Assembly (NCBI RefSeq): GCF_000150275.1
Contig: NW_002060967.1
Coordinates: forward strand, 186,001 to 250,000
Reading direction: 5' to 3'
From: Trichoplax adhaerens
Taxonomy: Eukaryota > Placozoa > Uniplacotomia > Trichoplacea > Trichoplacidae
DNA: 64,000 nt
Part shown: in pieces, positions 11,836 through 23,839 of the stretch
Layout of the letters: each line of letters starts with the position of its first letter
How positions within the stretch are numbered: position 1 is the first letter of the stretch
Position numbers and translations under genes: made by a program
The notes under the pieces: model-generated
Told to the model about the DNA's origin: nothing
Databases searched by the model: none
Seen by the model: the letters and a program-made list of their open reading frames with translations, nothing else

Positions 11836-14670
11836 ATGGCTGCTTTAACAACATTAATTCAAATATGGCTAACATTGCTCTCCATTGGTATCCTTGGCCA
11901 ATCGGACTGTCGGCAGTTGTCACTGCTAGCGAACATGACTGTAGTGGAGAAAATTGCTTTTGAATCGTTAGGCCGACAAATGTGTATTGGCAAGGTAAGG
12001 GCGATCGATAGGAGGTTTTGTCTTGAAATAGTAAACAGTAGACGGTATCAATGTTGACGATAGTTTAATCATCTTCTAGAATACATGTAGACCCAATGAC
12101 ACTATTCATAATCATTACAGTCGACTCCAATTGCGCTGTAAAAGAGAGTGCAAAATCAATTCTTTTCCAACCTATCAAATTACTTTTCAATTGATTTTAT
12201 TACTTGTAATATTACTATCGACTTTAGCGATGGTAATTCGTCGCTATAAAACACAAAAATCTGCGAGTGTCAAAAATTTCACGACCACGTTTTCCCTAAC
12301 CCTAACCTCTACACGAAGTGGCTGATCTTGGAACAGGGAAATCTTTCCCTTCAGAACTTACATTCCTAAAAAATGAGATAATGCAACACACAGGTAAGGT
12401 ATCCGATCAAATTTAGATTCGAAAATAAAAAGGGGAGATGATCCTAGACATTCCCCACTATGCTATATTGTATCATCGACTGTCTGATTAAAAAAGCCAG
12501 CCAATTTGGGATATACTGTAGGCCTTACAGTATGCAATATTGACTGAAGCTGTTCGTCTATCTTTTTTGCGGCCTACTGCATGTCATCGTGGTAAATTGA
12601 AGTAACTGATGATTTCTTAACAACTTGTGAAAGGCAAATTTAGTCATCCTGTTGTACTGTAGAAGTGTATTTGCCCAACAGTCTTTGTGTAGTCAACTTC
12701 CACTACGGGATCAAAAATGAATTGTTGTCACTTGTGATGATGATGACAATTAATTTACAGCTCCATCGAGACGCATATCAATGTGCATCTAAACTACGAC
12801 TACATTTGATGATCGTGATGGTAAAGGAATAGTATGAACGATCATGTTGTTACTAGAGATCTAGTATAACAGTACGACTCGCCGATTATTTTATTAGTAA
12901 TTGATAATCTGAATATTGAAACTAATCATTTCAACGCGAAATGGCTCAGTATCGCCTTCTCCATTTGTTGATTACTAGTCTTGCTTCAGATCACACGTGT
13001 AAGATGCATGCCTATGATGACAAGCTTGAACGCAACGCTGTACTCACTGCTATCATTTTGGAATTATTTAAAACTATTCTTGATGATGGATTGATAAAGC
13101 ATCAGATAGCCTAAATTGCATGATCATCAAGATAGATCAGCAGTAGATACGCACTCCCCATTGAATTGTACGGCGTCAATTAGTCAAGAAAGCAGTGTCT
13201 AAATACAGTGGTTGGACTCCTCGCTTTTAGTAACTTGTTTTAAAGTCGTTATTTGCAATACTGTATTGTAATTCATGCTCGTTTTTCTTTGTTCAATTCT
13301 CACTCAATATTGGATAGTCCACTCCTACCATCATTTTACAGTGGAAGTTGTAGGACTATTCCGTGAGGTTAGTAATAACCTTGACTATATGGATCCTTTG
13401 CATCGAATCAATAAAATATGATTCATAAGTTGGGAGAAATGGATTTCATTTGAATATCCGGTTTCACAGCCCGCCATGACGCCAAGGCTTGTCATTGCTG
13501 ACTGGTCTCGTAGTCTTTTCCAAGCATTACATTCTCTAACTTTGTCGCTAAATGCAAGTACGTCCATTATTTCTTCGATAGTGTCATCTACTGTTGTATA
13601 ATATTCAAATGCACTGGTAGTTTTCTGAGATATGGATGTACTACTGATAGAGAATGGCTTTATAACATGGACCTATGTTGAATTGCAGTCGTTTAGGATT
13701 CAATCATCATAATTCAGTCATTACCATAATAAAGTGCCGTTATTCATGGGTACATCAGGCATGGGAATCATGATGAAGTGATGACTCATCCTTTCGACAT
13801 AACTATCGTCCATCTTTAGTAGACCCTGCTTCAGTGAATATCAACAAACATGCTCTAAATTCCAGTATATGCGTATATATTACGTGCACATATTATCCCC
13901 CCAAAATAGTAAATTACGCTTTCTCATCAATGAACTAGGACGTAGCATTATAGCTGACTATATAACTTGGTATAATAGACTGAAACAATTGAAGAGAGAG
14001 GTTTCCCAATCCTAAAATTCGCTCAATAAAGATCACCTTTGCTCTTCCTTAAATTAATATTTCTGTCTTGAAGGCTTATGTCAAGTTAGAAGAACCGAAA
14101 TGCTACGTCGAAACCCGCAAATAATTATATATATATATAATTAATTAAAAAAAAAGCGTTGCGAGAACAATGACGTCCATTATTAATCGACTTTCAATCA
14201 CGCTTTTAATTTTTTAGTACCGCACTTGATTCCAAGAAGAATAAGCATGCTGTATTATTGCTATTGTTGCCCTTGTAACAGTGGATCCACCACCGATTTC
14301 TATGTCAATAGACGAGCAGGGCAGGATCTCTAATAATATTTCATATCCTATCTTAGATGTACTTTTATTTTTGTTTACAACTCAAATTGAAGGAAAAATT
14401 GTTTACTTTAGTCAACATTCTTGGATAGTCATCGTTGATCCTTTATATCAATTCGTATCCTATTGTACAGCTTGTCAACTTTTAGACAAACAACAGCACA
14501 AAGAAACATGGAGGTTATTCAACAACCACAAGGCATACAGTAAATTGTATAGTCTAGTATCAATTATTCAGTTATTGACGGAATCTGCTACGTTCCGTTT
14601 TCTATTTTTATACAATGATGTTCAAGTAGATGCAATCCGAACATTTTTTTCGGTCAAACATGCACACTAG
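11836..14670 (+). CDS. Short receptor with divergent SEFIR-like C-terminus, family gene 2
   Basis: Predicted membrane receptor of about 270 residues. Exons with consistent phases: 11836-11994 (signal peptide, IWLTLLSIGILG core), 12080-12266 (Cys cluster RCKREC matching CKSNC of gene 1, followed at once by transmembrane LILLLVILLSTLAMVI and basic RRYK), 12319-12393, and 14282-14670. The last exon starts in phase 1 with DPPP, as the gene 1 SEFIR exon does with DRPV. It contains a strand SWIVIVDP and a later FRFLFLYNDVQVDAIR that lines up with gene 1 SRLILAAVDDTDSDTIK. Compared with genes 1 and 3 the beta-rich ectodomain exons are missing, and the intron within SEFIR is absent. The domain is weakly conserved, so SEFIR is an inference from position and pattern. 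Intron 2 is only 52 nt. Confidence 0.55.
12294..12307 (+). repeat. CCCTAA telomere-like motif acting as intron pyrimidine tract
   Basis: CCCTAACCCTAACC lies 11 nt before the CGAAG acceptor of the 52-nt second intron of receptor gene 2. It supplies both CTAAC branch-point-like words and the pyrimidine-rich stretch. The C-rich strand is on the transcribed sense strand. Confidence 0.55.
12990..13114 (+). other. Candidate alternative terminal exon in intron 3 of receptor gene 2
   Basis: Preceded by TTGCTTCAG, open in phase 1 (the phase gene 2 exon 3 supplies), and ending in TAA. The 41-codon reading has a strand-helix pattern (CKMHAYDDK, then AVLTAIILELFKTILDDG) resembling the start of a SEFIR or TIR fold. 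If used, it would give a receptor with a truncated cytoplasmic domain. An ATG at 12941 opens the same frame with a hydrophobic stretch, so a separate small secreted peptide of 57 residues is another reading. No homologue recognised. Confidence 0.28.
13470..13557 (+). other. Orphan exon-like stretch in intron 3 of receptor gene 2
   Basis: Flanked by TTTCACAG and GTACGT, open only in phase 0 in and phase 1 out. It encodes RLVIADWSRSLFQALHSL, which resembles the strand-helix opening of the gene 1 SEFIR domain. The phase does not fit splicing from exon 3 of gene 2, so it may be a relic of a duplicated SEFIR exon or a chance open frame. Confidence 0.2.
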
Positions 14671-15121
14671 TTGAATACTGTTCCAGTACATTATGGAAGC
14701 AAAGATAGCTTGTAGCAGTTAATTACACGATAATTAGAATTAAACGTATACCGACTATTCGATGGACAATAGTATACTGACCTCGACTGCCTATAGAAAG
14801 GATAACTTTCAGCCACTTCCCTAAATGACGTCAATGATTATTTTATTCTGCTAAACTGAGAAGGATAAACTCCAAGTTATACTTGAATAACGTCTACTGT
14901 AGGGATTAATTAATTAATATAATGTACTTATTGACTCAATCATCACTGCCTACCATCCGTTATCAATGATTGATACTTAGAATGCATTTTGTAGCTCGTC
15001 ACTAGCTATCCATTCTGAGTGGAGTGGAAGGGAAAATAATAATTTGAAATCCCATTTTTGATGAACTGGAGAATGAAGTAAATTATGGAAGAAGAACTTT
15101 CATAATAACTTGATTAATACA
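14671..15121. other. Short spacer between receptor genes 2 and 3
   Basis: No exon recognised. AT-rich sequence with ATTAATTAAT runs. It should contain the 3' end of gene 2 and possibly the promoter of gene 3. Confidence 0.45.
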
Positions 15122-15199
15122 ATGAGAGAATTACTTATCATGCTATGTAAACTACTTTATTCATCAATGATACTCAAGCTTAAACTAAAAGCTTACGCT
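15122..15199 (+). other. Candidate signal-peptide exon of receptor gene 3
   Basis: ATG followed by 26 codons with a hydrophobic run (LLIMLCKLLYSSMIL) ending KAYA directly before GTACTA. This gives a phase-0 donor, as required by the next recognised exon at 15924 and as seen in genes 1 and 2. The donor is not strong, and other start exons further upstream cannot be excluded. Confidence 0.3.
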
Positions 15200-15923
15200 G
15201 TACTAAACCCGCAACTTTTAAAATTTCCCTTACTCAACAAACTGTAAAATGGCCAACGTTACTAATCTGATGAAATCAACTATTCGGTTTGGTCGTCACT
15301 TCACTGGTATACCCCAGAAGATTAATTAAACCAAATTTTACAGATATACAGTAGAAATACTCCTAAAGTTTAATAATAGACTTACACTCTGTTAAAGAAC
15401 GTTTACAATTGACTATACGTCTCTTCACTCAGACGGACAACTTGTAAGTAATCAAAGACTATAAATTAGTAAAATATCTCAAAATCTTCCTTCAGTGATC
15501 TTTACTGAGATCTGACATACGCTATACGTGGTCAATTCCTTTCCTTTTACCCTCCCATGCTTGCTATCTATTCCTGTACTAATAAATTAATATAGGATTT
15601 ATAGAGATAAATCTGGTACCGTCATGCAAATGTAAATTACTTGTAGATTACTAGTCATCAAAGTGTGGATGGACTAAAACTGGATAACAGTATGTGACGA
15701 CCTGCACTTATTCAGATAGTCAAAACAAAAATTATTGGAGTTTTAAATATAGGCCCGTTATTTCAAAATTTTCCCCTTGAAATTGAATTGAATTTTTTAG
15801 AACAGCTTCAATATTATTATCGCTATATCCATAATCTTTAACAAGATCATGAATAGTTACTATGCTAGTATCAATAACTTGTAATATATCACATAATTCG
15901 TATTATCCTATTTTCTCTTCTAG

Positions 15924-18900
15924 TATATCGATTATCAGTATTTTAACGCAAGATGTATTCAAAACGATCCATCACCTGGCCTATATCAAAAATGTCGAGA
16001 AGGTTGTCTTATACCTATACTCAATATTAACTTTTGGAACACGAAATATCAATGCAGAAGTTTATGCTTTGCTAGAGCAAAGGATTTTACTCTAGCGACG
16101 TGCATGCTAGCTTGCAATTCCTTAGATGTAATGCGAGACCATCTAAGTGACTACTTGAGTAAGTACAGTAAATTAATCACCTAAATGTTGCACTTGTATA
16201 CTATGTCTCAAGGCAGATTCTATTTAACACTGGAAAAACCTTTGCTAATGCCGATATTGTCCTTTTTTCCTTCTAGAATTGCGCTTTAAGCCGTACTTAC
16301 TACCTGAGATTGCTACTAAATACAACAGATCCCTAGCATCAATCAACTTTGAACATCTTCCAATTAAGAAACCTGCTCCACATGATAAAGGGCCTACTCT
16401 CCTACCCGCAACAGAATTGAAGGCGAAAGAAGAGATTATGAAACGCATTGTAGATCCTGATTCATCCATTACCATTCCAAAAATGTGCATTAATCAAGCG
16501 CAAATTAATTTAGCCAAGCAAGTGCAAGGTAACCAGTTTTTAAACATAAAAAGGATCTTAAAGTTTGCTATCGCAATTGATACTAACTCTTTGTAAAATG
16601 ATGTAGCTTTTATAACGCCTGCGACCGTTTGCTACTGTTATGATCAAAGTATGTCAACAAGCGATAGAGCCCCAATACCTTCCATTCCATTTACTAAAAC
16701 AGTTACTATTACTGAAAGCAAAAGACTATTACTGCGCTTAGATTGGACAAGGTCGTCCTATGAAGGTTCACTCCATCATTCGAAATTAATTTAATTTTAA
16801 AAGTATAACATATAGTTAGTCTCAACATTGCATTTTTTCTCTTTTATTTAATACTAATTAGCACCAAAGGATTATTTTGGTTACACATTAACGTGGGGAT
16901 TTCAGGGAGGCGATGATAATTGCAAAATTTTAAAACGGACAACCACAGCATTTACAATTGTATTTGATAAAGAAGTGCCGTCATTGTGCCCTCCGATCCA
17001 TGTTACAATTACAACCTACCCAGCAAAACCAAGATCATATATTAGTGAAAATGTCTATTTCAATCGAGATATAATGAAACATCTCCCTAATTGCCATGCT
17101 ATAATAAAGGAAGTACCTACATCTAACAACATGGTTATCAAGACAGCAGGTACCACCCACTATCCTGGATTTACAAATGGTAATTGATTCTATAAATAAT
17201 AATTTTATAACATGCTAAGTTGTAGGTAGTTCTGTTCAATGATTTATTAAACTGCGACGATACATCGTCCGGCGGTGACTGAAATACACAATAAAATTGA
17301 GCTTTCACTACAAACTATCAACACTATTAAAGTAGTTATATTAAAAATGACAGTAACTAGTTTTAAGGCATAATTTTACTACCGTACATTAGGGTAATAC
17401 TCGTTTTGCAAATATTTACGAGCATCATTGATTACCAAGCAAAAACACCGTTGATCTTTTGATAATACTATTTCGATAACATCCACCTAGCAACGATGAA
17501 CAGAAAATTAATAGTATTCAGTTTTTCATAGTTTCATAATTATTACGCTAGAGATAGTGATCTAAAGTATTCAGTGGTAAGTAATAGTATGAACATCATC
17601 AAACCCAATTAACGGCATTACAGTCATTGTACCTTTTTAATGCGATTTCGTTAACATTAATATCTATGCAAATCTAACAATTTCCACTGATGTGTAGATA
17701 GCTGCAATTGAGTTTTAAATTATACGCCATGATACGACCGATTAATGGTATTTTTTAATACGACTGATATGCTTAGCAACACAATCAAATTTCATTTCCA
17801 CCAAGCCCGCTACCATAGCAACAATAGGTAAAAACGAAATATCGTTGATTTTAAAACTTGATCTCTTTATAACAATTAGTTATGTTTCAGCTGAGCAACA
17901 TAATCTACTTGAATGTAATCGCATAAATGTAACAATGATATTTTACTTTCGCAATTCTCTATAATCTTAGCAGCTATGATAGATTCTTGTATCAAATTCA
18001 TAAAATTTTGTTTCTAATAGACTAATCCATACTTTCAAAGTAAATATGATTATTTTGTATAAATTTTTTTTGTAAAATCTATGTATTTTTGTGATTATTT
18101 ACTCTGGGTTGAAATTATTACATTAATTCCTAGTACTTCAATATAAACCTATTGGTACAATCCTACAACCAGTATAATTTGTTGCAAGATTACGTAAAAT
18201 TGTTTAATACTACAGTGTTTTAATGGTATGCTACTTAGTCATAATTACTCAGCATTTGAATTTTTCAATTTATACAATTAAAATTATTCACTACCAACAC
18301 TCTAAGGTGATACAACGGGTCAAATGCAACATATAAATCTTGTACTCCTTTCAGCCATGCTATCCATATTAGCAGTCATGATGATAATTGGTTTTGTATG
18401 GTACAAACGATGGTTGAAAAATAGAACAGTATCTCGTAAGGGCTACTATCGTAAGTTAATTGGCTCATTTGAGCGTAATTATTTTTTTAATATTTTATGA
18501 TTTATTACTTACTGTATGCGTAACTACTAAAATGTAATATTTCATAATAACATTGATAATTTTGAATCAGATAATGACAAGCCACCTTCCAATTCTCATC
18601 TGAATCAATCTTCAAAGTGTTCTACTCCGGGTTAGAAAGCGTTACATTTATATACTTTGAATCTAGAGTACTGTATTTTCTCGTTAAGCTTAAATCGACT
18701 CTGCTAGTTCCGTCTACCATTTGTTGGCATAAGTAATACGATGACTAAATACGAATAAAAGTTATCGCAAACTAATACATTGTTTTCATGACACAGTATT
18801 GTTAACTTATTACCGTATGTGTATGAGCTAATCAGCTATCTTTCATATTTATATTAGGTGATTGCTTAAGTCAACCTAAAGAATTAATAGGGAACCCTTT

Positions 18901-20766
18901 AAGCAACGAACTCGAAATCACTGAAAACCAAATTATTCACCAAGATCTACAATTAGAAAGTACTACTGTAACAAGTATGAACTGGAAATTTAGTACTAAT
19001 TATATGAATGATGAAAAACAATTCTTGACCTCATTCGTTAAATCGTATTAAAATAAAATATTAAATAAAATTTTAAGTAATACTTATTCACCATGTTATT
19101 TCAACATATTTATAGATCTGGATAAATCGTCGTCCATAAATCACTCGTCAAGGGACTTATCGGTGACGTCTAATAATCCTGTATCTAACTCTGAGAGAGC
19201 TAGAAATGTTACAGATGAATCGATCAGTGTAGATAAAGTAAATATTAGGCCTGGTGAGAAATAATTTATTATCCTTAAGATAATTTAAACCATTCAAAAT
19301 TAAGCACCTTTCGTTTAAATGATGAATTAATTATATGACTCTTTTATCTAAAAGGTACTGACGTATCTTATCAAATTACTAATTTGTTAACTGATCATAC
19401 TTTAGCAACAACTATCTCTTCACTCGATTCTTGCAAGCAAAAAGAATTCCATGATCCATTAATAGTAGGAAGTTCGTCCTGGATGAAACAAATTCTAGGT
19501 AATGACTATAGTAATTATTCCATAGAGATCATGTCGGCATATTAAAATCCGTAGTCATGAAGTTGTATCGATACATTGTAATTTATAGAAAAAATTGATA
19601 ATTACAGGACTCCATTGCTGTTATTTTGTTTTCGTTATATAAATTGATCTATATTTACTATTTTAAAATAGATACTGAAGATCAGGATACCTTCAGCGAT
19701 TACAGCCACGATTCACTCTATGATAGACTTAAATCGCATATTGATCTTGATAGTTCATCAGATGTTAACAGTCTGAATGCAGGATTCGAGAAATTAGATG
19801 CTGAAGATCAGGATAGTTTCAGTGATTACAGCCAAGAACCGCTCTTCTATAATAAACTTAAATCGCATATTGATCTTGATGGTTCATCAGATTTTAATAG
19901 TCTGAATACAGGATTAGATGGTATTATCAATTAGCTATTCAAATTCTATTAATCTGCTAAATATTGGATGTATCATCTAGTTTACCGTTAACTGATGCTT
20001 CTAATATCACAATTTTCTTGTAGAAAATTCTGATACTAGTGCTTATGGCACAAGACCTCCTAGTCAGAAACCTGATTATCATCCGTCGATATACATATCG
20101 TATTTTCCCGATAGAGAAGGTCATTCTCAGGAAGCTAAAGCTCTAACCAACCGTCTACGTCACCTTGGGTTTAATGCAATTTCACACGAATACAATACTT
20201 TAGCCATTAACTATCAAGGTCAAGGAAACTGGGTTGCATCTAGCATTAGAAATGCAGATAAGGTATGTACAATTTAGTAATGCCAACGCAATCGTAAAAT
20301 GTAGATTATGTATGTACAATTTATGACTTTATTCCAATTTTAGGTGATAATGATTTTATCCCCTGAATATTGCGAAATTAGTAACTGGTTGTTAACTAAA
20401 GACAAATCCGTTGGGAACTATTACACGAACAAATCTCTAATTGATTTTTTACGTGTTACTCAAGAATTAACGGAAATTAGAAACATTATCTGCAGTAATG
20501 CCCAAAAAAACACTAAAACCTTTTTGGTAAGGCTAAAAACAAGTCAACAATTAAACGCATTGGATGGCTTTAATACATTCCCTCTGCTGGATTGGCCTAA
20601 AGATGAAAACAAACTTGTATGTTTTTTACATAATGTTGAATATTATTTACCCAAACCATTACCGAAAACAACAAAAGTTATAATCGAAGCAGACGGCGAA
20701 GTTATAACGTCTGTTGTTAGTGAAAAACAATCAGATGAAGTTACGGTCATCACTACTACATGTTGA
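15924..20766 (+). CDS. SEFIR-domain (IL-17-receptor-like) transmembrane receptor, family gene 3
   Basis: Receptor of about 800 residues (5' end uncertain). Exons with matching phases: 15924-16158 (Cys-rich, pattern of gene 1 exon 2), 16277-16528, 16607-16765 (VCYCYD to LLLRLDW, matching gene 1 ICTCPR to LTLQLRW), 16862-17179, 18355-18450 (transmembrane MLSILAVMMIIGFVW then KRW), 18571-18630, 18858-18974, 19116-19253, 19355-19498, 19672-19920 (tandem 42-residue repeat), 20024-20262 and 20344-20766. The last two form the SEFIR domain: IYISYFPDREG, GNWVASSIRNADK, the phase-0 intron, VIMILSPEYCE, then FPLLDWPKDENK near the end, as in Act1-type SEFIR domains. The long linker between membrane and SEFIR is built from consecutive phase-1 exons, unlike gene 1. 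It probably signals through SEFIR-SEFIR contacts with an adaptor; the partner is unknown. Confidence 0.82.
19674..19920 (+). repeat. 126-bp in-frame duplication in the gene 3 cytoplasmic linker
   Basis: The exon contains two copies of a 42-codon unit, starting near 19675 and 19801. Each begins with an EDQD(T/S)FSDYS motif and continues to LKSHIDLD(S/G)SSD, then NSLN. Third-position and conservative changes separate the copies, so the duplication is not very recent. The acidic Ser/Tyr-rich motif could be a phosphorylation or docking site, but this is only inference. Confidence 0.8.
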
Positions 20767-22730
20767 TATTCTTATAGAATTCAATTAAATCTAATACGGC
20801 TATGCCGTAGTCCAATATTACACAGCATTCTGTGTCTCCTTCTAATGCTTGGATCAAGTTGTATGAATTACTGATTGTAGACTTCCTATTCATCCGTTGC
20901 CATCTACGGTCTGATATTATTGCTATATAAATCAAGTCGCAGACTTGGACATTGAAATTTTACTCAATCTGTGTGTTATTAATGGTAGATTATATAGTTA
21001 GGAAAGATATTGCACTCACTGTTCGTTGGATATTCATATTAATTTACTAGAAAATATAAATTATGTCAAAGTAGTATTAACATAATCACTTACATCTCAT
21101 AAACATATGATAATTGCAAAAGTAAATCAAATTGGACATTAAGATTATTACAATGTTGCTAAGTCTGTTACCCATCATGATTTACATAACTGAAGATTGA
21201 TGTTGCGCTTATACTCTATTGATTTGCATATTTATATTAACTCACAAGCCATATTTACAGGAAAGCATTATTACGCTCAGGGACTATTAATTACTGCCTT
21301 AAAACTATTCCGTTCTATAATGATTACAAAAATACTGTGTCGTATTAATTATTGCCTTGAGATAGTGGCAACACCAGGTATTTTTATTGCAACTACAGTT
21401 ACGTAAAGTAGTGCATCGATTGACTTTAACAAGTTGATTTAAAAATGTTGAAAGGAATCTGTATTCATTCAGATTAAGACATCTACCAGGTAATTCTTAC
21501 CCACCTTTATGATGTTCTCATCAGCCACGATTGCAACAATAATTTTGCTATAAAACTTGATTATGTGTTATAGAATAGGTTTAGGTGATTTTGCACTAGG
21601 ATACGTTAAGTATTCACGATATAGTGTCAATCTTGTCTCTGTTGATTAAACGAATGCAATATCTGCGAATAAAGGTAAATTACATAGAAAGCGTACGCGG
21701 ACACTTTGATTTTATTTAGAATAGATTGAATTCTGAGCAAAGAAAAATTGAAGTTTTATCGTTTTTAGCTGTTAACTTAATTATAATAACGGGCTCAACT
21801 AAGTATTATTTGATCGTACCGAAAAGTATGATCTTTGAGGGCTAACTAATTGGCATTTACCTCATTCACCATATAAAGTACTGTATTCTGCGCTGTCATT
21901 GATCAACATGGAGGCATGCTTTGCATAATGTAAAGAATGAAAGAGTCCATTTTACTGAGTCAGTTATTCATGGTCTAACGATAATGTTACATAAATAATT
22001 CTATCTAAATCTGCTATTGTGATTTAGATTGAAAGAAATGATTAAAAATTCCTTTCTTTCATCAGATTAATCAGAATATGGACTCGTCTGATATCGATAT
22101 GGATAGATTGCCCTTAGCTTTCAATGAGCTACTGCAATTTATCATGACCCTTTAACCAACGTTTTTACAGTACACCTCACGAATTCAAATAAGCACTGTA
22201 TGGCAATACATAATTGCCTTCTGATTGAGCAAACCCTCTTCAGTTACGAACTAGATCAATAACTGATATTAAAATCATTCTACCGTTATTTTAAGGAAAT
22301 AGCTATTACATGAGATCCAAGGAACTTTAAATCCATTGAGATATCATCAGTTTAATTTCAGGACTGTAAAAATTCTCACATCAATCCTCTACTTCAAGCA
22401 ATTCAAATAATCTTAATCTAAATGAAAGGCGAATTGAAAAAATTTCAAATTTGTTATTAACATGCCTTAGTCGATGAATTACTCATTCTACGAGCTTCCT
22501 GATTAAAGTTGTTGAATAATTCGCATATCATGCCCCTGTAGTAAAATATTATTACCCTCAGCATTGATTGTCATTCAATAATCAATCGCCATAATTATTA
22601 CATACAGTGCCCATCGACAACCTCCTACTATGTCTTACGGACACACAACTAATTAAGTACTAATTAGAGAAACGATGACAAGATTGCCTCCTCTTTATGT
22701 CAGTTAGACTCATGTATTCAATAGTTTGAC
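20767..22730. other. Spacer downstream of receptor gene 3
   Basis: No supported gene. One exon-like open stretch at about 21261-21378 (CAG acceptor, phase 1 in and out, no homologue) was seen but is not convincing. The sequence becomes repetitive toward the right, leading into the ~86-bp array. Confidence 0.45.
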
Positions 22731-22734
22731 ATAA

Positions 22735-23615
22735 GGGCGCCAGTTTTATTAGCTATCTGTAAGTAACAACCTGATTCATTCCATCTCAATAATCCCTAAA
22801 ATGCCATGTCTAATCTGTAAAATAATAGACGATCACTTTATTATCAACCATCAGAAATAATTATTGACTGCCATGGAAGACTTTCTGATTCATATACCGT
22901 CTGTAGAATGATAGTTGATGGCTACATTTACTTAGTTAGAAAAAGAATCATTGACTATTGCGGATTTCTTTACCAAACTCAATACGTAATCCTCAGAATG
23001 ATCGTTGATGGCTGTATTACCTATCTCCAATAATATCTATCCAATGATTGATTCCAAATTCGCAGCATAACCTGTAGATCAATAACTGATCACTTTTATT
23101 ACCTAGATCGAAAAAATAACGATAGACTATCATAGATAGCTTCTAAACAAAAATATACCATAAGCAGAATAATTGATGGCTTTATTATCTCCATCGAAGA
23201 ATAGCTATGAACTGTTATGGATTGCTTGATAATTCAATCTATGATCTATCGATTAATAACTGATGGCTGTATTACTAAGCTCGAAAAACAACGATTGACC
23301 ATCGCAGATTGCTTCTAAACAGAAATACATCATGTGCAGAATACTTGATGGCTTTATTACCTCTATTGAAGGATAGCCATAATTGTCATGGATTGTTTGG
23401 TAATTCCATCTATGATCTATTGATTAACAACTGATCGGCTTACTACCTAGCTGAAAAAATGATAACCATCGACTATCACGAATTGCTTCCAAACTCAAGA
23501 CATAATCAGCACATTAAAAGTTCATTGCTTTATTATCTGCCTCTAGCAATAACCATTGACTATCATGGAATGCTTCGTAATTCAATATACAACCTGCAAA
23601 ATAACTGATCGTTAG
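22735..23615. repeat. ~86-bp degenerate tandem array
   Basis: The word TTGATGGCTNTATTA or close variants recurs at about 22829, 22916, 23007, 23088, 23174, 23261, 23346, 23432 and 23524, spaced 81-91 bp. Alternate units are more alike (for example 23174 and 23346, 172 bp apart), suggesting a dimeric higher-order unit. Copies are strongly diverged with many small indels. The array lies just upstream of the candidate first exon of receptor gene 4. Confidence 0.7.
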
Positions 23616-23839
23616 GATTAATTGGATCATTCATGATTATATATATACAGTATACAGTCTTTTATTATAGACTTTTTCTTCTTAATTTCAGACTTCAAAA
23701 GTATACCGCTGACATCGAAATTGTTCTTGTCTATATGTCAAATTAAGTGGATCGCCATCAGTTAATAATAAATAAACAGCACAATGAGTTTAATTTTTAT
23801 TGATTTGACTTCGTGGCAGTTTAGAACATCTTAAAAATT

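Noticed and set aside
20024-20766. TIR domain instead of SEFIR for the cytoplasmic domain of gene 3
   Set aside because: The conserved Trp before the ADK/VIMILSPEY junction and the late WPK segment fit SEFIR better. TIR box 2 and box 3 motifs are not seen, but a profile search should decide.
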